Below, piece by piece: positions 52,169-59,935 of a DNA stretch of 59,935 bases; the stretch's first letter is position 1, and each line of letters opens with the position of its first letter. The stretch lies in NCBI GenBank assembly GCA_937899725.1, contig CALCCA010000052.1:1-59935 (forward strand), given 5' to 3'. The notes below the pieces were generated by a model. It did not search any database and was not told the origin of the DNA. It was given only the letters and a program-made list of their open reading frames with translations. Both the position numbers and the translations under genes were made by a program. Source of the DNA: an uncultured Halomicronema sp. (GTDB lineage: Bacteria > Cyanobacteriota > Cyanobacteriia > Phormidesmidales > Phormidesmidaceae).

Positions 52169-53011
52169 ATGGAATGGCTTGCTGCCCCGCTCGGCTTCGC
52201 AAAATATGTGCTGACTGGTTTGGTCATGTATGGCTGCTTTATGGTGGCCGAACACATCCGTCCTGCCGAACCTCATCAGCCCTTGTCTCATATCTGGTTT
52301 AACCTCCGATGGTATGTGGTTTACAGCTTAATAGTTGTGCTCATACAGGCACTCGGCATTGGGGTTGCGATTACTTGGATACAGGAACTTCTCGGCGCTC
52401 CTTTAATTTCTCTGCCAATTCCTCAAAATATTTGGGGGTATGGCCTCCTATCGCTGCTGTATTTACTGGTCACTGATTTCTTCTACTATTGGTTTCATCG
52501 GTGCCAGCACCAAGCTCCCTTCTTGTGGGAGCAACACAAATTTCACCATAGCGAAGTTTCTTTGAATGTCACCAGTACCCGCCGAGTTCATTGGTTAGAA
52601 GATCCTTTGATCGTGATATTTCTAGTCCTCCCAATGGGACTGTTATTTGAGTTCAGCGCTCTACCACTGGGCATCCTGGCATTTGTGCAAGTGCTTTGGC
52701 TGCAGTTTATTCATCTCAACCTGCGGTTGAATTTGCGATCACTGTCGCCAATTGTTACCGGGCCACAATATCACCGCATTCACCATTCCTTTAAGCCAGA
52801 ACATCTAGACAAAAACTTTTCAGCCTTTTTCCCTTTTTGGGATATATTATTTGGCACTTATCATCACCCTCAATATGATGAGTTTCCGGCCACTGGTTTG
52901 CTTGAAAATAAGGATTACAACAATATTTTTATAGCCAGCTCACTCCCCTTTAAAGAATGGATGAGTTCGCGCTATTTTGGGAAATATCTTAAGAAGTCGC
53001 TGAGACCATAA
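52169..53011 (+). CDS. Membrane fatty-acid hydroxylase / sterol desaturase family protein
   Basis: A 280-residue integral membrane di-iron oxygenase of the fatty acid hydroxylase superfamily (ERG3/sterol desaturase type). About four hydrophobic segments are visible (residues about 8-25, 42-70, 85-105, 140-175). The histidine clusters are HRCQH, HKFHH, HRIHH and a terminal YHH, the expected metal ligands. An in-frame TTG at 52163 would add two residues, but ATG at 52169 is the natural start. It is transcribed away from the PPTase and lies next to the lipopeptide genes, so hydroxylation of the acyl chain or of a membrane lipid is plausible. Base composition is more AT-rich than the megasynthase genes. 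The substrate is unknown; the family assignment is firm. Confidence 0.9.
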   Translation: MEWLAAPLGFAKYVLTGLVMYGCFMVAEHIRPAEPHQPLSHIWFNLRWYVVYSLIVVLIQALGIGVAITWIQELLGAPLISLPIPQNIWGYGLLSLLYLLVTDFFYYWFHRCQHQAPFLWEQHKFHHSEVSLNVTSTRRVHWLEDPLIVIFLVLPMGLLFEFSALPLGILAFVQVLWLQFIHLNLRLNLRSLSPIVTGPQYHRIHHSFKPEHLDKNFSAFFPFWDILFGTYHHPQYDEFPATGLLENKDYNNIFIASSLPFKEWMSSRYFGKYLKKSLRP

Positions 53012-53324
53012 AGTATCTTGGAGAAAGACAAAATTCCAGCTTTATCATGCAGCAGGGATCACCTGACGATCGCTAAATTCAGCCTGATAGCGGCAATATT
53101 GCCACTCCCAAAGACCGACTATTGGACTTAAAGCCCTTGAACGTACCTGATTTGAGGATAGGTGCTGCCGTCATATCGCTCCTCAAAGTCTGATCTGGAG
53201 GCTTCCTGCGGGTGCTGGGCGTTGAATGTAAAGTTTAGAAGTATCTCAACCTGTGAGTTACCATGATTTATGGATTGGGTAATTTAATGTTAGAACCCAG
53301 TCTTATTTCTAAAACTTAATTCCC
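53012..53324. other. 313-bp intergenic region with a possible decayed reading frame
   Basis: No intact gene is seen. On the minus strand, one frame from about 53170 to a stop at 53045-53047 reads in a protein-like way for about 40 codons (including WEWQYCRYQAEFSDRQ) but has no start codon and stops upstream; it may be the end of a lost gene. The last 100 bp (53225-53324) are AT-rich and presumably carry the promoter of the DUF3102 gene. Confidence 0.3.
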
Positions 53325-54311
53325 ATGTCGGTAATGAGCGGTCCGAACGATCCGGTTCAACTATCTACGTTTTTCGATTATGAAAGTCTTGACCTAGCGC
53401 AACGACAGGTCATTCAAGAACATACGGGCGAAATTCGGAAGCGGTTACGCCGTTCGGCCCAGGATGTGTGGGAAATCGGCCAACGCTTAGCCGATGTGCG
53501 ATCGCGCCTCAAGTATGGCCAGTTTTTGGCTTGGCTGAAAGCCGAATTTGGTTGGAGTCAGCGGACTGCTTACAACTTCATCAATGTCTACGAAACTTTT
53601 GGCGATAGATTTGCAAAACTTGCAAAAGTCGATATCGCAACTTCGGTTCTATATCAGCTCGCTGCCCCTTCAGTGCCAGAAGCATTGAGAACCGAAGTCC
53701 TGAAAGCGGCCGCTAGCGGTCAGAAAATCACTCATAAATCAATCAAGTCAGCGATTAAGCAGAGCAAGCAAGCCGCTAACACCGCCAGCGTCGCGCCTGA
53801 AACTGAAGAGCCCGCGATCAAGAAGCCGGAAATTATCACGGTGATTCCCCAATCGGTCGAGCTGGCTGACTCATCGCGCACGGCTCAGCCGGAGCTGGAG
53901 ATTACCGCTGGCTGGTATCAACTCGGGGCTCAACATCAACTGTTTTGCGGTGATACCGCGACCCCTAGCTTTGTTAACGCAGTTCCTCAGGCGAAGCTAG
54001 CGATCGCGGTCACCGCTGAAGACTGGGCCCACGACTGGCTAATCGACCAAGTCGATAGCGTCGTTGTTTTGCCACAGGAAAAATTTACGATCGGGACTTT
54101 GAAAGAACTGCTGGGTTTACTTTCTCGGACAGGAGACACGGTCGTTTTTCCCTGGTTACCCCTGCCGGAAATGATTGCGATGGCCCATAGTTTAGGGCGG
54201 CTGGTGTATGCGGGCGACCCGAGTAAACAACGTTGTCAAGGAGCGATCGCGGCAACTAGCCTGCAGGTTCAGCCCCTTGCTAGCGAACCGGCTGTCACTT
54301 TGGCCGGATAA
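53325..54311 (+). CDS. DUF3102 protein with methylase-like C-terminal region
   Basis: A 328-residue protein. Residues about 30-95 match the DUF3102 pattern (VWEIGQRLADVRSRL, then the LKAEFGWSQRTAYNF helix-turn-helix-like segment), known from phage, plasmid and cyanobacterial proteins related to ParB/KorB-like DNA binders. A basic, Ala-rich linker (about 125-160) follows. The C-terminal half has WYQLGAQHQLFCGDTAT near residue 195-211, resembling the opening of ParB-linked adenine methylases (HxLxCGD), but the catalytic DPPY/NPPY motif expected after it is absent. It is therefore probably a non-catalytic derivative. ATG at 53325 has no obvious Shine-Dalgarno, and an in-frame ATG follows at 53334. 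It sits between the hydroxylase and thioesterase genes; a regulatory or DNA-associated role is possible but not shown. Confidence 0.75.
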   Translation: MSVMSGPNDPVQLSTFFDYESLDLAQRQVIQEHTGEIRKRLRRSAQDVWEIGQRLADVRSRLKYGQFLAWLKAEFGWSQRTAYNFINVYETFGDRFAKLAKVDIATSVLYQLAAPSVPEALRTEVLKAAASGQKITHKSIKSAIKQSKQAANTASVAPETEEPAIKKPEIITVIPQSVELADSSRTAQPELEITAGWYQLGAQHQLFCGDTATPSFVNAVPQAKLAIAVTAEDWAHDWLIDQVDSVVVLPQEKFTIGTLKELLGLLSRTGDTVVFPWLPLPEMIAMAHSLGRLVYAGDPSKQRCQGAIAATSLQVQPLASEPAVTLAG

Positions 54312-54463
54312 ATCCGGTCCAGTATCGAGGGTGTGTCATCAATTAAACTCAGAAGCTTTTAAGGTCAAGCATTGCCACGCCCGCACTCACCCAACCAGCT
54401 AGGGGCTGCATCCCTTCTGTTGGGAGGAATTTGACCACCAAATTATGACCGCCCCTAGCCAAT

Positions 54464-55213
54464 ATGCCGCTGCCAACTTCCCCCTGGCTCAATTGTCCGA
54501 CCCCTAACCCGCAAGCTCGCCTCAGGATGTTTTGCTTCCCCTATGCGGGCGGAGCCGCTCAGGTCTATCGGCACTGGTCAGCCGCCTTGTCACCTACCGT
54601 TGAAGTTTGCGCGATCGAATTACCCGGACATGGTCGACGCATCGCCGACCCCCCGATTACTCAATTAGCTCAGCTCGTTGACCATTTAGGCACAACCTTG
54701 CTACCGGGGTTGAATCAACCCTTCATTTTCTTTGGGCACAGTCTGGGCGGGCTGATTGCCTTTGAGTTAACGCGATGGCTGCGATCGCGCCAATTGCCGC
54801 TGCCAGAGTTGCTGGTGGTGTCTGCCGCCCGTGCCCCCCACCTGACCTCGACTGAGCCGCCGCTGCACCAACTGCCAAAAGCCGACTTCTTGGCTGAGTT
54901 GAATCGTTATGGCGGCACGCCCCAGGCCGTCATCCAAAATGATGAGCTAATGGAGCTGTTGCTGCCCACGCTGAGGGCTGATTTTGCCCTGTTAGAAACC
55001 TATCGCTATCAAGCTCAGGCACCGTTGTCGTGTGCGATCGCAGCGATTGGAGGCAATCAGGATGCGATCGTGAGTCTCGATGACGTGAGACCTTGGCAGA
55101 TTCATACAGCAGCTCAATTCTCATTAGATGAGATCACCGGTGATCACTTTTTTGTCCATCAACCCCAGATTTTGCCTCTAATGACCAGCAAAATAGGGCA
55201 TCTCGTCCGTTAG
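54464..55213 (+). CDS. Type II thioesterase of the PKS/NRPS locus
   Basis: A 249-residue alpha/beta-hydrolase of the external (TEII) family that removes aberrant acyl groups from carrier domains. The family signature FCFPYAGG is near residue 22, the nucleophile elbow is GHSLGG near 90, the acid is in the IGGNQDAIV segment, and the catalytic His is in GDHFF near 229. No membrane or signal segments are present. It is on the plus strand, like the hydroxylase and DUF3102 genes, separated from the latter by 152 bp without a clear promoter. The first usable ATG in this frame is 54464; a stop lies 16 bp upstream, and no good Shine-Dalgarno is seen. With the PPTase it brackets the accessory side of the cluster. 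Confidence 0.93.
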   Translation: MPLPTSPWLNCPTPNPQARLRMFCFPYAGGAAQVYRHWSAALSPTVEVCAIELPGHGRRIADPPITQLAQLVDHLGTTLLPGLNQPFIFFGHSLGGLIAFELTRWLRSRQLPLPELLVVSAARAPHLTSTEPPLHQLPKADFLAELNRYGGTPQAVIQNDELMELLLPTLRADFALLETYRYQAQAPLSCAIAAIGGNQDAIVSLDDVRPWQIHTAAQFSLDEITGDHFFVHQPQILPLMTSKIGHLVR

Positions 55214-55344
55214 CGCTTCAGCAAGTTGTGGACATCTTCTACTCTGAGTTGCGAACCAGATGCTGATTGATTTAATCCTTGAAAAATACTCCAAAGTCCC
55301 CTTTAGATAAGGGATTGGGAACCAATTAATATGCCCCTAAAACC

Positions 55345-55380
55345 ATCATGCCTGCATGGCGAAGAGCATGCAGGCATGAT
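55345..55380. terminator. Perfect 14-bp inverted repeat between convergent genes
   Basis: ATCATGCCTGCATG and its exact complement flank an 8-nt loop, in the 213-bp gap where the thioesterase (plus) and the Calx-beta gene (minus) converge. Neither flank has a long T run (minus-strand exit reads GGTTTTAGG), so this is a candidate bidirectional terminator or a dispersed palindrome. Confidence 0.55.
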
Positions 55381-55426
55381 ATCTGGTCTCAAACGAACGT
55401 CAACGACGCTCTACGAGCCGTCTGTT

Positions 55427-58400
55427 TTAGGCGAAAATCGTTGAGTCGAGACCCGTCACGCCCTGCAATGCCCCTAACAACTCATTGCTTTGCGTGAGCA
55501 CGAGGGTATTATCACCCGACTCTAGGAGCCGCACACCTTCTGATGTTAGGCCACCCAGTGAGATCGTATCCACACCAACCTCAAAGTCAGTGACAATATC
55601 AATGCCTTGACCTAAGCCAAAGACAAACTGATCGGCTCCGGCCCCCCCGGTATAGGTATCGTCGCCATCGCCACCATTGAGGAAGTCATCCCCGCTAAGG
55701 CCAGAAATGACATCATCGCCCCCGAGCCCATTGATCACATCATTAGAGCTATTAAAGCCCTGAACGGTATTGTCCAGGTCATTCAGGAAGGTGACCGTGT
55801 CGCGATTCCAGAGATCGCTCTGGGTGGAATCGGCATTGAATACATCAAAACTATCGGCAAAGTCAGCTTCGCCGTCAAACAAAATGTTGCCGCGATCGAC
55901 GCTGCCTCCGGTCTGTTCCAGAAGATTGTCTAGGTTATCCAGCGCAAAATCTTCTAGAACGACTTGAGTGCCGGTAGTATCCCCCACAAAGGTGATTTCC
56001 AGATTTTCACCAGCTTGCGTCAACCGTAAGTTTTCTGGTGTTAACCCGGCCCCCATGAACTTGATCGTATCCAGTTCATCGATGATGGTATCGCCGGGAA
56101 GTGACCCCAAACCTACACCACCAAAGTCAGTAATGGTGACGACTTCACCAGCTGCCACGTCAAATTGAACCTGTCCCCCCAAGCCAGAGAGATCACCACC
56201 GCCGGTCATCCCATCTTCAATGGTGACTTCGACGGCACTAGCCGCCGGGTCAACCTCGTAGGCTTCCCCATCAATGAGTTCGAAGGGCAGCACTTCGGTG
56301 CCTTCGCCTGGACCATCGTCGAAGACGGGCACCGTCACCGTTGCCGTGGGGTCAGTGATCCGTAAGAAGAGCGAACCCGCGACTTCATCGGTACCGACAA
56401 CGTTGCCACCCGTGACGACCACCCCTTCGACGACCGTCTCGTCTTCAGGCAGACGGGGATTGGTGGCATTGACGTCAAACTCAGCAATGGCTCGCGGTGG
56501 CCCTTGCAGCTGCACCACCAATCCGTCTGCGGGAATGTCGCCCGTGACGTCAAAGGTGACTTCGATGACCGTTTGGTCAGACTCCACCAGAGTCGTGGGA
56601 GTGGCCGTTACCCCCACCGTGGGACTGGTCGCCGGGGTCGCCCCATCGGTCACGGTAAAGGTGCCACTGCTCGCCGCCGGATCAACCGTGTAACCGTCGC
56701 CTGCGGCCAACGTATACGTAAAGGTCTGGTCAGCCTCTTGGACGAGGTCATCCGAGACCGGCAGCGTGATACTGGCGGTTGGCTCGGTAATAGTGAAGCT
56801 AAAGTTGCTGAGGAAGCCTGTGCCGGCGGCGGCGGGGTCGGAGTTGTCTTCGGCGGGATCACCATCTTCGAGGGCAAAGACCTCCAGCGTGCCCCCCACC
56901 ACATTGCCAAAGTTCTCGTTATCGGCTTCAAACGAGGTGTCGAAGCGATACAGGATGTTGCCTTCTTCGGTGACGCGGGTTTGCACAGCGCCATCGCCAT
57001 CCGGGGCCAAGAACTGTTGCAGTATCTCTGCCGTATCGCCTTCCAGGTTGACCGTGATGCCCCCTTCGGGAATCTCGCCGGCCACACTGAAGTTCAGAAC
57101 CAGAGCCGTGCCGTCCGCTTCGCTAATCAACTCAGGCGTGGTGCTGAAGCTCACAACCGGGGCATCACCACCACCCGTCGTGCCGTCTTCCAGCAGAGCG
57201 TCGATGCGAGCATCGCCAACGTCGGCCCCTGCCAGATCCGGGAGCCCTAGCACGGTCGCTAGTTCTGAGGCTAGCAGCAGGTCGGCATCGCTGATCTCGA
57301 ACTCACCGCTAGAGACCGAGACCGTTCCAGGGTTGCTGATATCAAACAAGACCTCTAGACCCAGCGGATCATCCAGCGTATCAGCCACAAAGAAACCACT
57401 GGCGGTGTCAGTAACCCGACTAGGGTCAAAGCCAATCGAGAACTCACCGATGGTGGCTTGAGCCCCACCCAGTCCCAAGGTCAGCGTACCGTCATGCTCA
57501 ATGGAGCCTCCTAATGGCGTAAACGGTACGGGGGCAAAGGTGAAGTCGGTATCATCAGTGATGGCAAAGCCCACCTGAAAGTCTTCCGAGAAGGGCATCG
57601 CGTCGCTATCAACACCGACTAGGGTGAGTCCGGCGGCTTCTTCAAGCAACGGCAAATCTAAGAAGACACTGGTGACACCCGATTCGACCTCAAAGACAGC
57701 GTCTTCACCGCCATCGTTGAGGGTAATGGTAATCGCATTGGTTGCGGGGTCAATGTCGTAATTCTCGCCATCAGCCACGCTGAACTCAAAGACCTCTGGC
57801 CCTTCCGTAGGGCCATCGTCAAAGATGCTGTCGATGCTAATGGTAGCGGTATTTTCAACCATCGTGACGGTGAAGCCGCTGGCGTCTCCATTAGGCGCAG
57901 GAAGACCCTCAATTCCCGTCAGGGTGGCATTGGGAATACCGTTTTCATCAATGGTGATAAATTCGCCGATCGCCGCGCCCGTGTCGCTATCGATCAGAAC
58001 CTCAATGCCGCCCTCAGGCAGTTCGCCGTCAGCAGTGAGCGTAATGGTGAGGGCATCACCCTCGTTCACGTCTGGGTTATCGACCGCCAAGCTCACCACG
58101 GGTCCCCCGACGCCTTCCACCCCGTCAATGACCAAGATGCTGACCGAGCTGGCATCCGGATTGATGGTGTAGTTGGCATCGGGTATCGGCAGAATGCTGG
58201 GGTTGTAGATAAAGTCCGCTTCTGCCACGTTGTCGTCAAAGACAGCCGTGGTGAGGGAGCCCTCAGGAGCTGACAGTAGGTAATCGACGGTAAAGAGACC
58301 AGGAGCGGTTTCCTCAAAATTGAAGAATTCCAAGTTTTCCAGTTCAAATACATTGAAGTCGATTTGATCGCCCGTGTCGAAGAAGTTTTCATCAAAACGA

Positions 58401-59935
58401 ACGACCACCCCCTCTTCTGGAAAGTCGCCCTCAACCGAGAAATTCAGTGTCAGAGCCGTACCTTCTGCTTCGTTAAGCACCTCTGGGGTGGCTGTAAAGC
58501 TCAGCACCGGGGCATCGCCGCCCCCGGTCGTACCATCTTCGATCGTGACCTCAACAGCGCTAGCCGCCGGGTCAACCTCGTAGGCTTCCCCATCAATGAG
58601 TTCGAAGGGCAGCACTTCGGTGCCTTCGCCTGGACCATCGTCGAAGACGGGCACCGTCACCGTTGCCGTGGGGTCAGTGATCCGTAAGAAGAGCGAACCC
58701 GCGACTTCATCGGTACCGACAACGTTGCCACCCGTGACGACCACCCCTTCGACGACCGTCTCGTCTTCAGGCAGACGGGGATTGGTGGCATTGACGTCAA
58801 ACTCAGCAATGGCTCGCGGTGGCCCTTGCAGCTGCACCACCAATCCGTCTGCGGGAATGTCGCCCGTGACGTCAAAGGTGACTTCGATGACCGTTTGGTC
58901 AGACTCCACCAGAGTCGTGGGAGTGGCCGTTACCCCCACCGTGGGACTGGTCGCCGGGGTCGCCCCATCGGTCACGGTAAAGGTGCCACTGCTCGCCGCC
59001 GGATCAACCGTGTAGCCGTCGCCGGCGGCCAAGGTATACGTAAAGGTCTGGTCAGCCTCCTGGACGAGGTCATCCGAGACCGGCAGGGTAATACTGGCAG
59101 TCGATTCGGTGATGGTGAAGCTAAAGTCGCTGAGGAAGCCGGTACCGGCAGCAGCGGGGTCGGAGTTGTCTTCGGCCGGATCGCCATCTTCGAGGGCAAA
59201 GACCTCCAAGGTGCCCCCCACCACATTGGCAAAGTTCTCGTTATCGGCTTCAAACGAGGTATCGAAGCGATAGAGGATGTTGCCTTCTTCAGTGACGCGA
59301 GTTTGCACAGCACCATCGCCATCGGGGGCCAAGAACTGTTGCAGTATCTCTGCCGTATCGCCTTCCAGGTTGACTGTGATGCCCCCTTCGGGAATCTCAC
59401 CGTCCACGCTGAAGTTCAGCACTAGAGCAGTCCCCTCGGCTTCGCTAATCAACTCTGGTGTGGTGCTAAAGCTCACGACAGGGGTATCGCCACCACCCGT
59501 CGTGCCGTCAGCATCCTCAATGGATAACGTGACTGCACTAGCAGCACTATCAACTGTGTAGCCATCACCCGCCTGTAGGGTGTAAGTGATCGCTTCGACC
59601 CCTTCATCCAGATCATCATCAAAGACCGGTAGCGCGATCGTGGCAGTCGGGTCAGTGACGTTGATGGTGAAACCGCTAGAGTCGGCATTGGCGCTTACCA
59701 GTTGCGCTCCGGTAAAGACGGCGGCACCCACATCAAATTCGGCTAAAGAACCAGGAATGTCGCTATCAATGGTGACGTTGATTCCTTCGGCGGGGGGTGC
59801 GTCGCTGAGGCTCAAGGTCAGCGTGGTCACGGTGCCGTCTTCTTCGACGAGCGCGGTGGGGCTGGCACTAATGCCAACGATCAGGTCATCAGGCAGCGGC
59901 TCCTCGCCGACCGTCACCGTCACGGTTGCGGTATC
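55427..59935 (-). CDS. Calx-beta repeat / RTX calcium-binding surface or secreted protein, 5' end outside window
   Basis: The frame is open through base 59935, so this is the C-terminal 1,500 residues of a larger protein. It consists of tandem Calx-beta-like units of about 100 residues (motifs such as TATVTVPVFDDG, PAASAVEVTIEDG and SEAEGTALVLNFSV), very rich in Asp, Glu, Gly and Thr and lacking Cys. The last 110 residues (DNA 55430-55750) carry RTX nonapeptide repeats (GLGGDDVISG, GGDGDDTYTGGAGAD) and a DFEVGVDTI segment typical of C-terminal type I secretion signals. It is probably a calcium-binding adhesin or extracellular matrix protein. A block of nearly 1 kb is duplicated internally with an exact 2322-bp offset. 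It converges with the thioesterase gene and is likely outside the biosynthetic cluster. Confidence 0.9.
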   Translation of the reverse strand, partial: DTATVTVTVGEEPLPDDLIVGISASPTALVEEDGTVTTLTLSLSDAPPAEGINVTIDSDIPGSLAEFDVGAAVFTGAQLVSANADSSGFTINVTDPTATIALPVFDDDLDEGVEAITYTLQAGDGYTVDSAASAVTLSIEDADGTTGGGDTPVVSFSTTPELISEAEGTALVLNFSVDGEIPEGGITVNLEGDTAEILQQFLAPDGDGAVQTRVTEEGNILYRFDTSFEADNENFANVVGGTLEVFALEDGDPAEDNSDPAAAGTGFLSDFSFTITESTASITLPVSDDLVQEADQTFTYTLAAGDGYTVDPAASSGTFTVTDGATPATSPTVGVTATPTTLVESDQTVIEVTFDVTGDIPADGLVVQLQGPPRAIAEFDVNATNPRLPEDETVVEGVVVTGGNVVGTDEVAGSLFLRITDPTATVTVPVFDDGPGEGTEVLPFELIDGEAYEVDPAASAVEVTIEDGTTGGGDAPVLSFTATPEVLNEAEGTALTLNFSVEGDFPEEGVVVRFDENFFDTGDQIDFNVFELENLEFFNFEETAPGLFTVDYLLSAPEGSLTTAVFDDNVAEADFIYNPSILPIPDANYTINPDASSVSILVIDGVEGVGGPVVSLAVDNPDVNEGDALTITLTADGELPEGGIEVLIDSDTGAAIGEFITIDENGIPNATLTGIEGLPAPNGDASGFTVTMVENTATISIDSIFDDGPTEGPEVFEFSVADGENYDIDPATNAITITLNDGGEDAVFEVESGVTSVFLDLPLLEEAAGLTLVGVDSDAMPFSEDFQVGFAITDDTDFTFAPVPFTPLGGSIEHDGTLTLGLGGAQATIGEFSIGFDPSRVTDTASGFFVADTLDDPLGLEVLFDISNPGTVSVSSGEFEISDADLLLASELATVLGLPDLAGADVGDARIDALLEDGTTGGGDAPVVSFSTTPELISEADGTALVLNFSVAGEIPEGGITVNLEGDTAEILQQFLAPDGDGAVQTRVTEEGNILYRFDTSFEADNENFGNVVGGTLEVFALEDGDPAEDNSDPAAAGTGFLSNFSFTITEPTASITLPVSDDLVQEADQTFTYTLAAGDGYTVDPAASSGTFTVTDGATPATSPTVGVTATPTTLVESDQTVIEVTFDVTGDIPADGLVVQLQGPPRAIAEFDVNATNPRLPEDETVVEGVVVTGGNVVGTDEVAGSLFLRITDPTATVTVPVFDDGPGEGTEVLPFELIDGEAYEVDPAASAVEVTIEDGMTGGGDLSGLGGQVQFDVAAGEVVTITDFGGVGLGSLPGDTIIDELDTIKFMGAGLTPENLRLTQAGENLEITFVGDTTGTQVVLEDFALDNLDNLLEQTGGSVDRGNILFDGEADFADSFDVFNADSTQSDLWNRDTVTFLNDLDNTVQGFNSSNDVINGLGGDDVISGLSGDDFLNGGDGDDTYTGGAGADQFVFGLGQGIDIVTDFEVGVDTISLGGLTSEGVRLLESGDNTLVLTQSNELLGALQGVTGLDSTIFA
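56190..57187. repeat. Calx-beta internal duplication, copy 1
   Basis: This copy aligns with 58512-59509 at a constant offset of 2322 bp (774 codons). The stretch 56239 to about 56689 looks base-for-base identical to its partner apart from isolated changes; the rest differs at scattered third positions. The frame is kept. Confidence 0.9.
58512..59509. repeat. Calx-beta internal duplication, copy 2
   Basis: Partner of 56190-57187 (offset 2322 bp, no indels seen). The segment between the copies encodes different Calx-beta units and a longer non-repeat domain, so a multi-unit block was duplicated rather than a single unit. Confidence 0.9.

Noticed and set aside
53045-53170. About 40 protein-like codons on the minus strand (WEWQYCRYQAEFSDRQ...)
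   Set aside because: No start codon, an upstream stop in frame and no family I recognise; kept only as a possible gene remnant.
54445-54507. A 20-codon frame starting at ATG 54445 just ahead of the thioesterase
   Set aside because: It overlaps the thioesterase start in another frame, has no spaced Shine-Dalgarno and no recognisable content.
55770-59561. Long plus-strand frames opposite the Calx-beta gene
   Set aside because: They are antisense shadows of a low-complexity, codon-biased gene; they repeat whenever the Calx-beta block repeats.

Overview
The window is cyanobacterial. HIP1 palindromes (GCGATCGC) occur throughout, GGGAAYA heptamer tandem repeats of the cyanobacterial STRR type are scattered in it, and the dominant content is a giant hybrid polyketide/nonribosomal peptide locus with a fatty-acyl-AMP ligase starter. 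The G+C-rich coding style and repeat types suggest a filamentous, Leptolyngbya-like lineage. That placement is inference; no marker gene is present.

From 50757 down to 1, nine assembly-line genes and one stand-alone oxygenase gene run on the minus strand, mostly with ATGA, TAATG or 8-9 bp junctions. In transcription order: FAAL-ACAD-ACP (50757-46750); PKS KS-AT-DH-cMT-ER-KR-ACP (46753-38687); a second PKS of the same architecture (38678-30819); PKS KS-AT-KR-ACP (30822-25960); a stand-alone luciferase-like monooxygenase (25809-24730); NRPS C-A-T-E (about 24688-19607); NRPS C-A-T-C-A-T-E (19602-11431); NRPS C-A-T (11431-8036); PKS KS-AT-KR-ACP (8043-3238); and the first 1,080 residues of another NRPS, C-A..., cut by the left edge. 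Adenylation codes read by eye against GrsA predict Asn, Gly, Val, Gly and Ala. Colinearity therefore predicts a lipopeptide: an FAAL-loaded, ACAD-desaturated acyl chain; two C-methylated, fully reduced extensions; one oxygenated ketide; then D-Asn, Gly, D-Val, a glycine-derived 4-amino-3-hydroxybutyrate unit, Ala, and further units beyond the window. No release domain is in view. I do not recognise the combination as a known product.

Upstream of the FAAL gene lies a 393-bp intergenic region with a strong sigma-70-like promoter and a leader hairpin. Next come an Sfp-type phosphopantetheinyl transferase (minus), a membrane di-iron fatty-acid hydroxylase/sterol desaturase family protein (plus), a DUF3102 protein with a methylase-like but motif-poor C-terminus (plus), and a type II thioesterase (plus). 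PPTase and TEII are typical assembly-line accessories; the hydroxylase may be a tailoring enzyme. The right end (55427-59935) is the 3' part of a large Calx-beta/RTX surface or secreted protein with a recent internal duplication, probably unrelated to the cluster.

The most unusual sequence-level feature is that fourteen in-frame heptamer-repeat insertions fall in only a few linker positions of paralogous A, AT, cMT and ER-KR regions, with the stop-prone heptamer phase kept as CAG in the arrays I read through. A near-identical Gly A-domain pair, palindromic-repeat insertions inside a C domain and an AT linker, and diverged KR and KS active-site surroundings are also notable.
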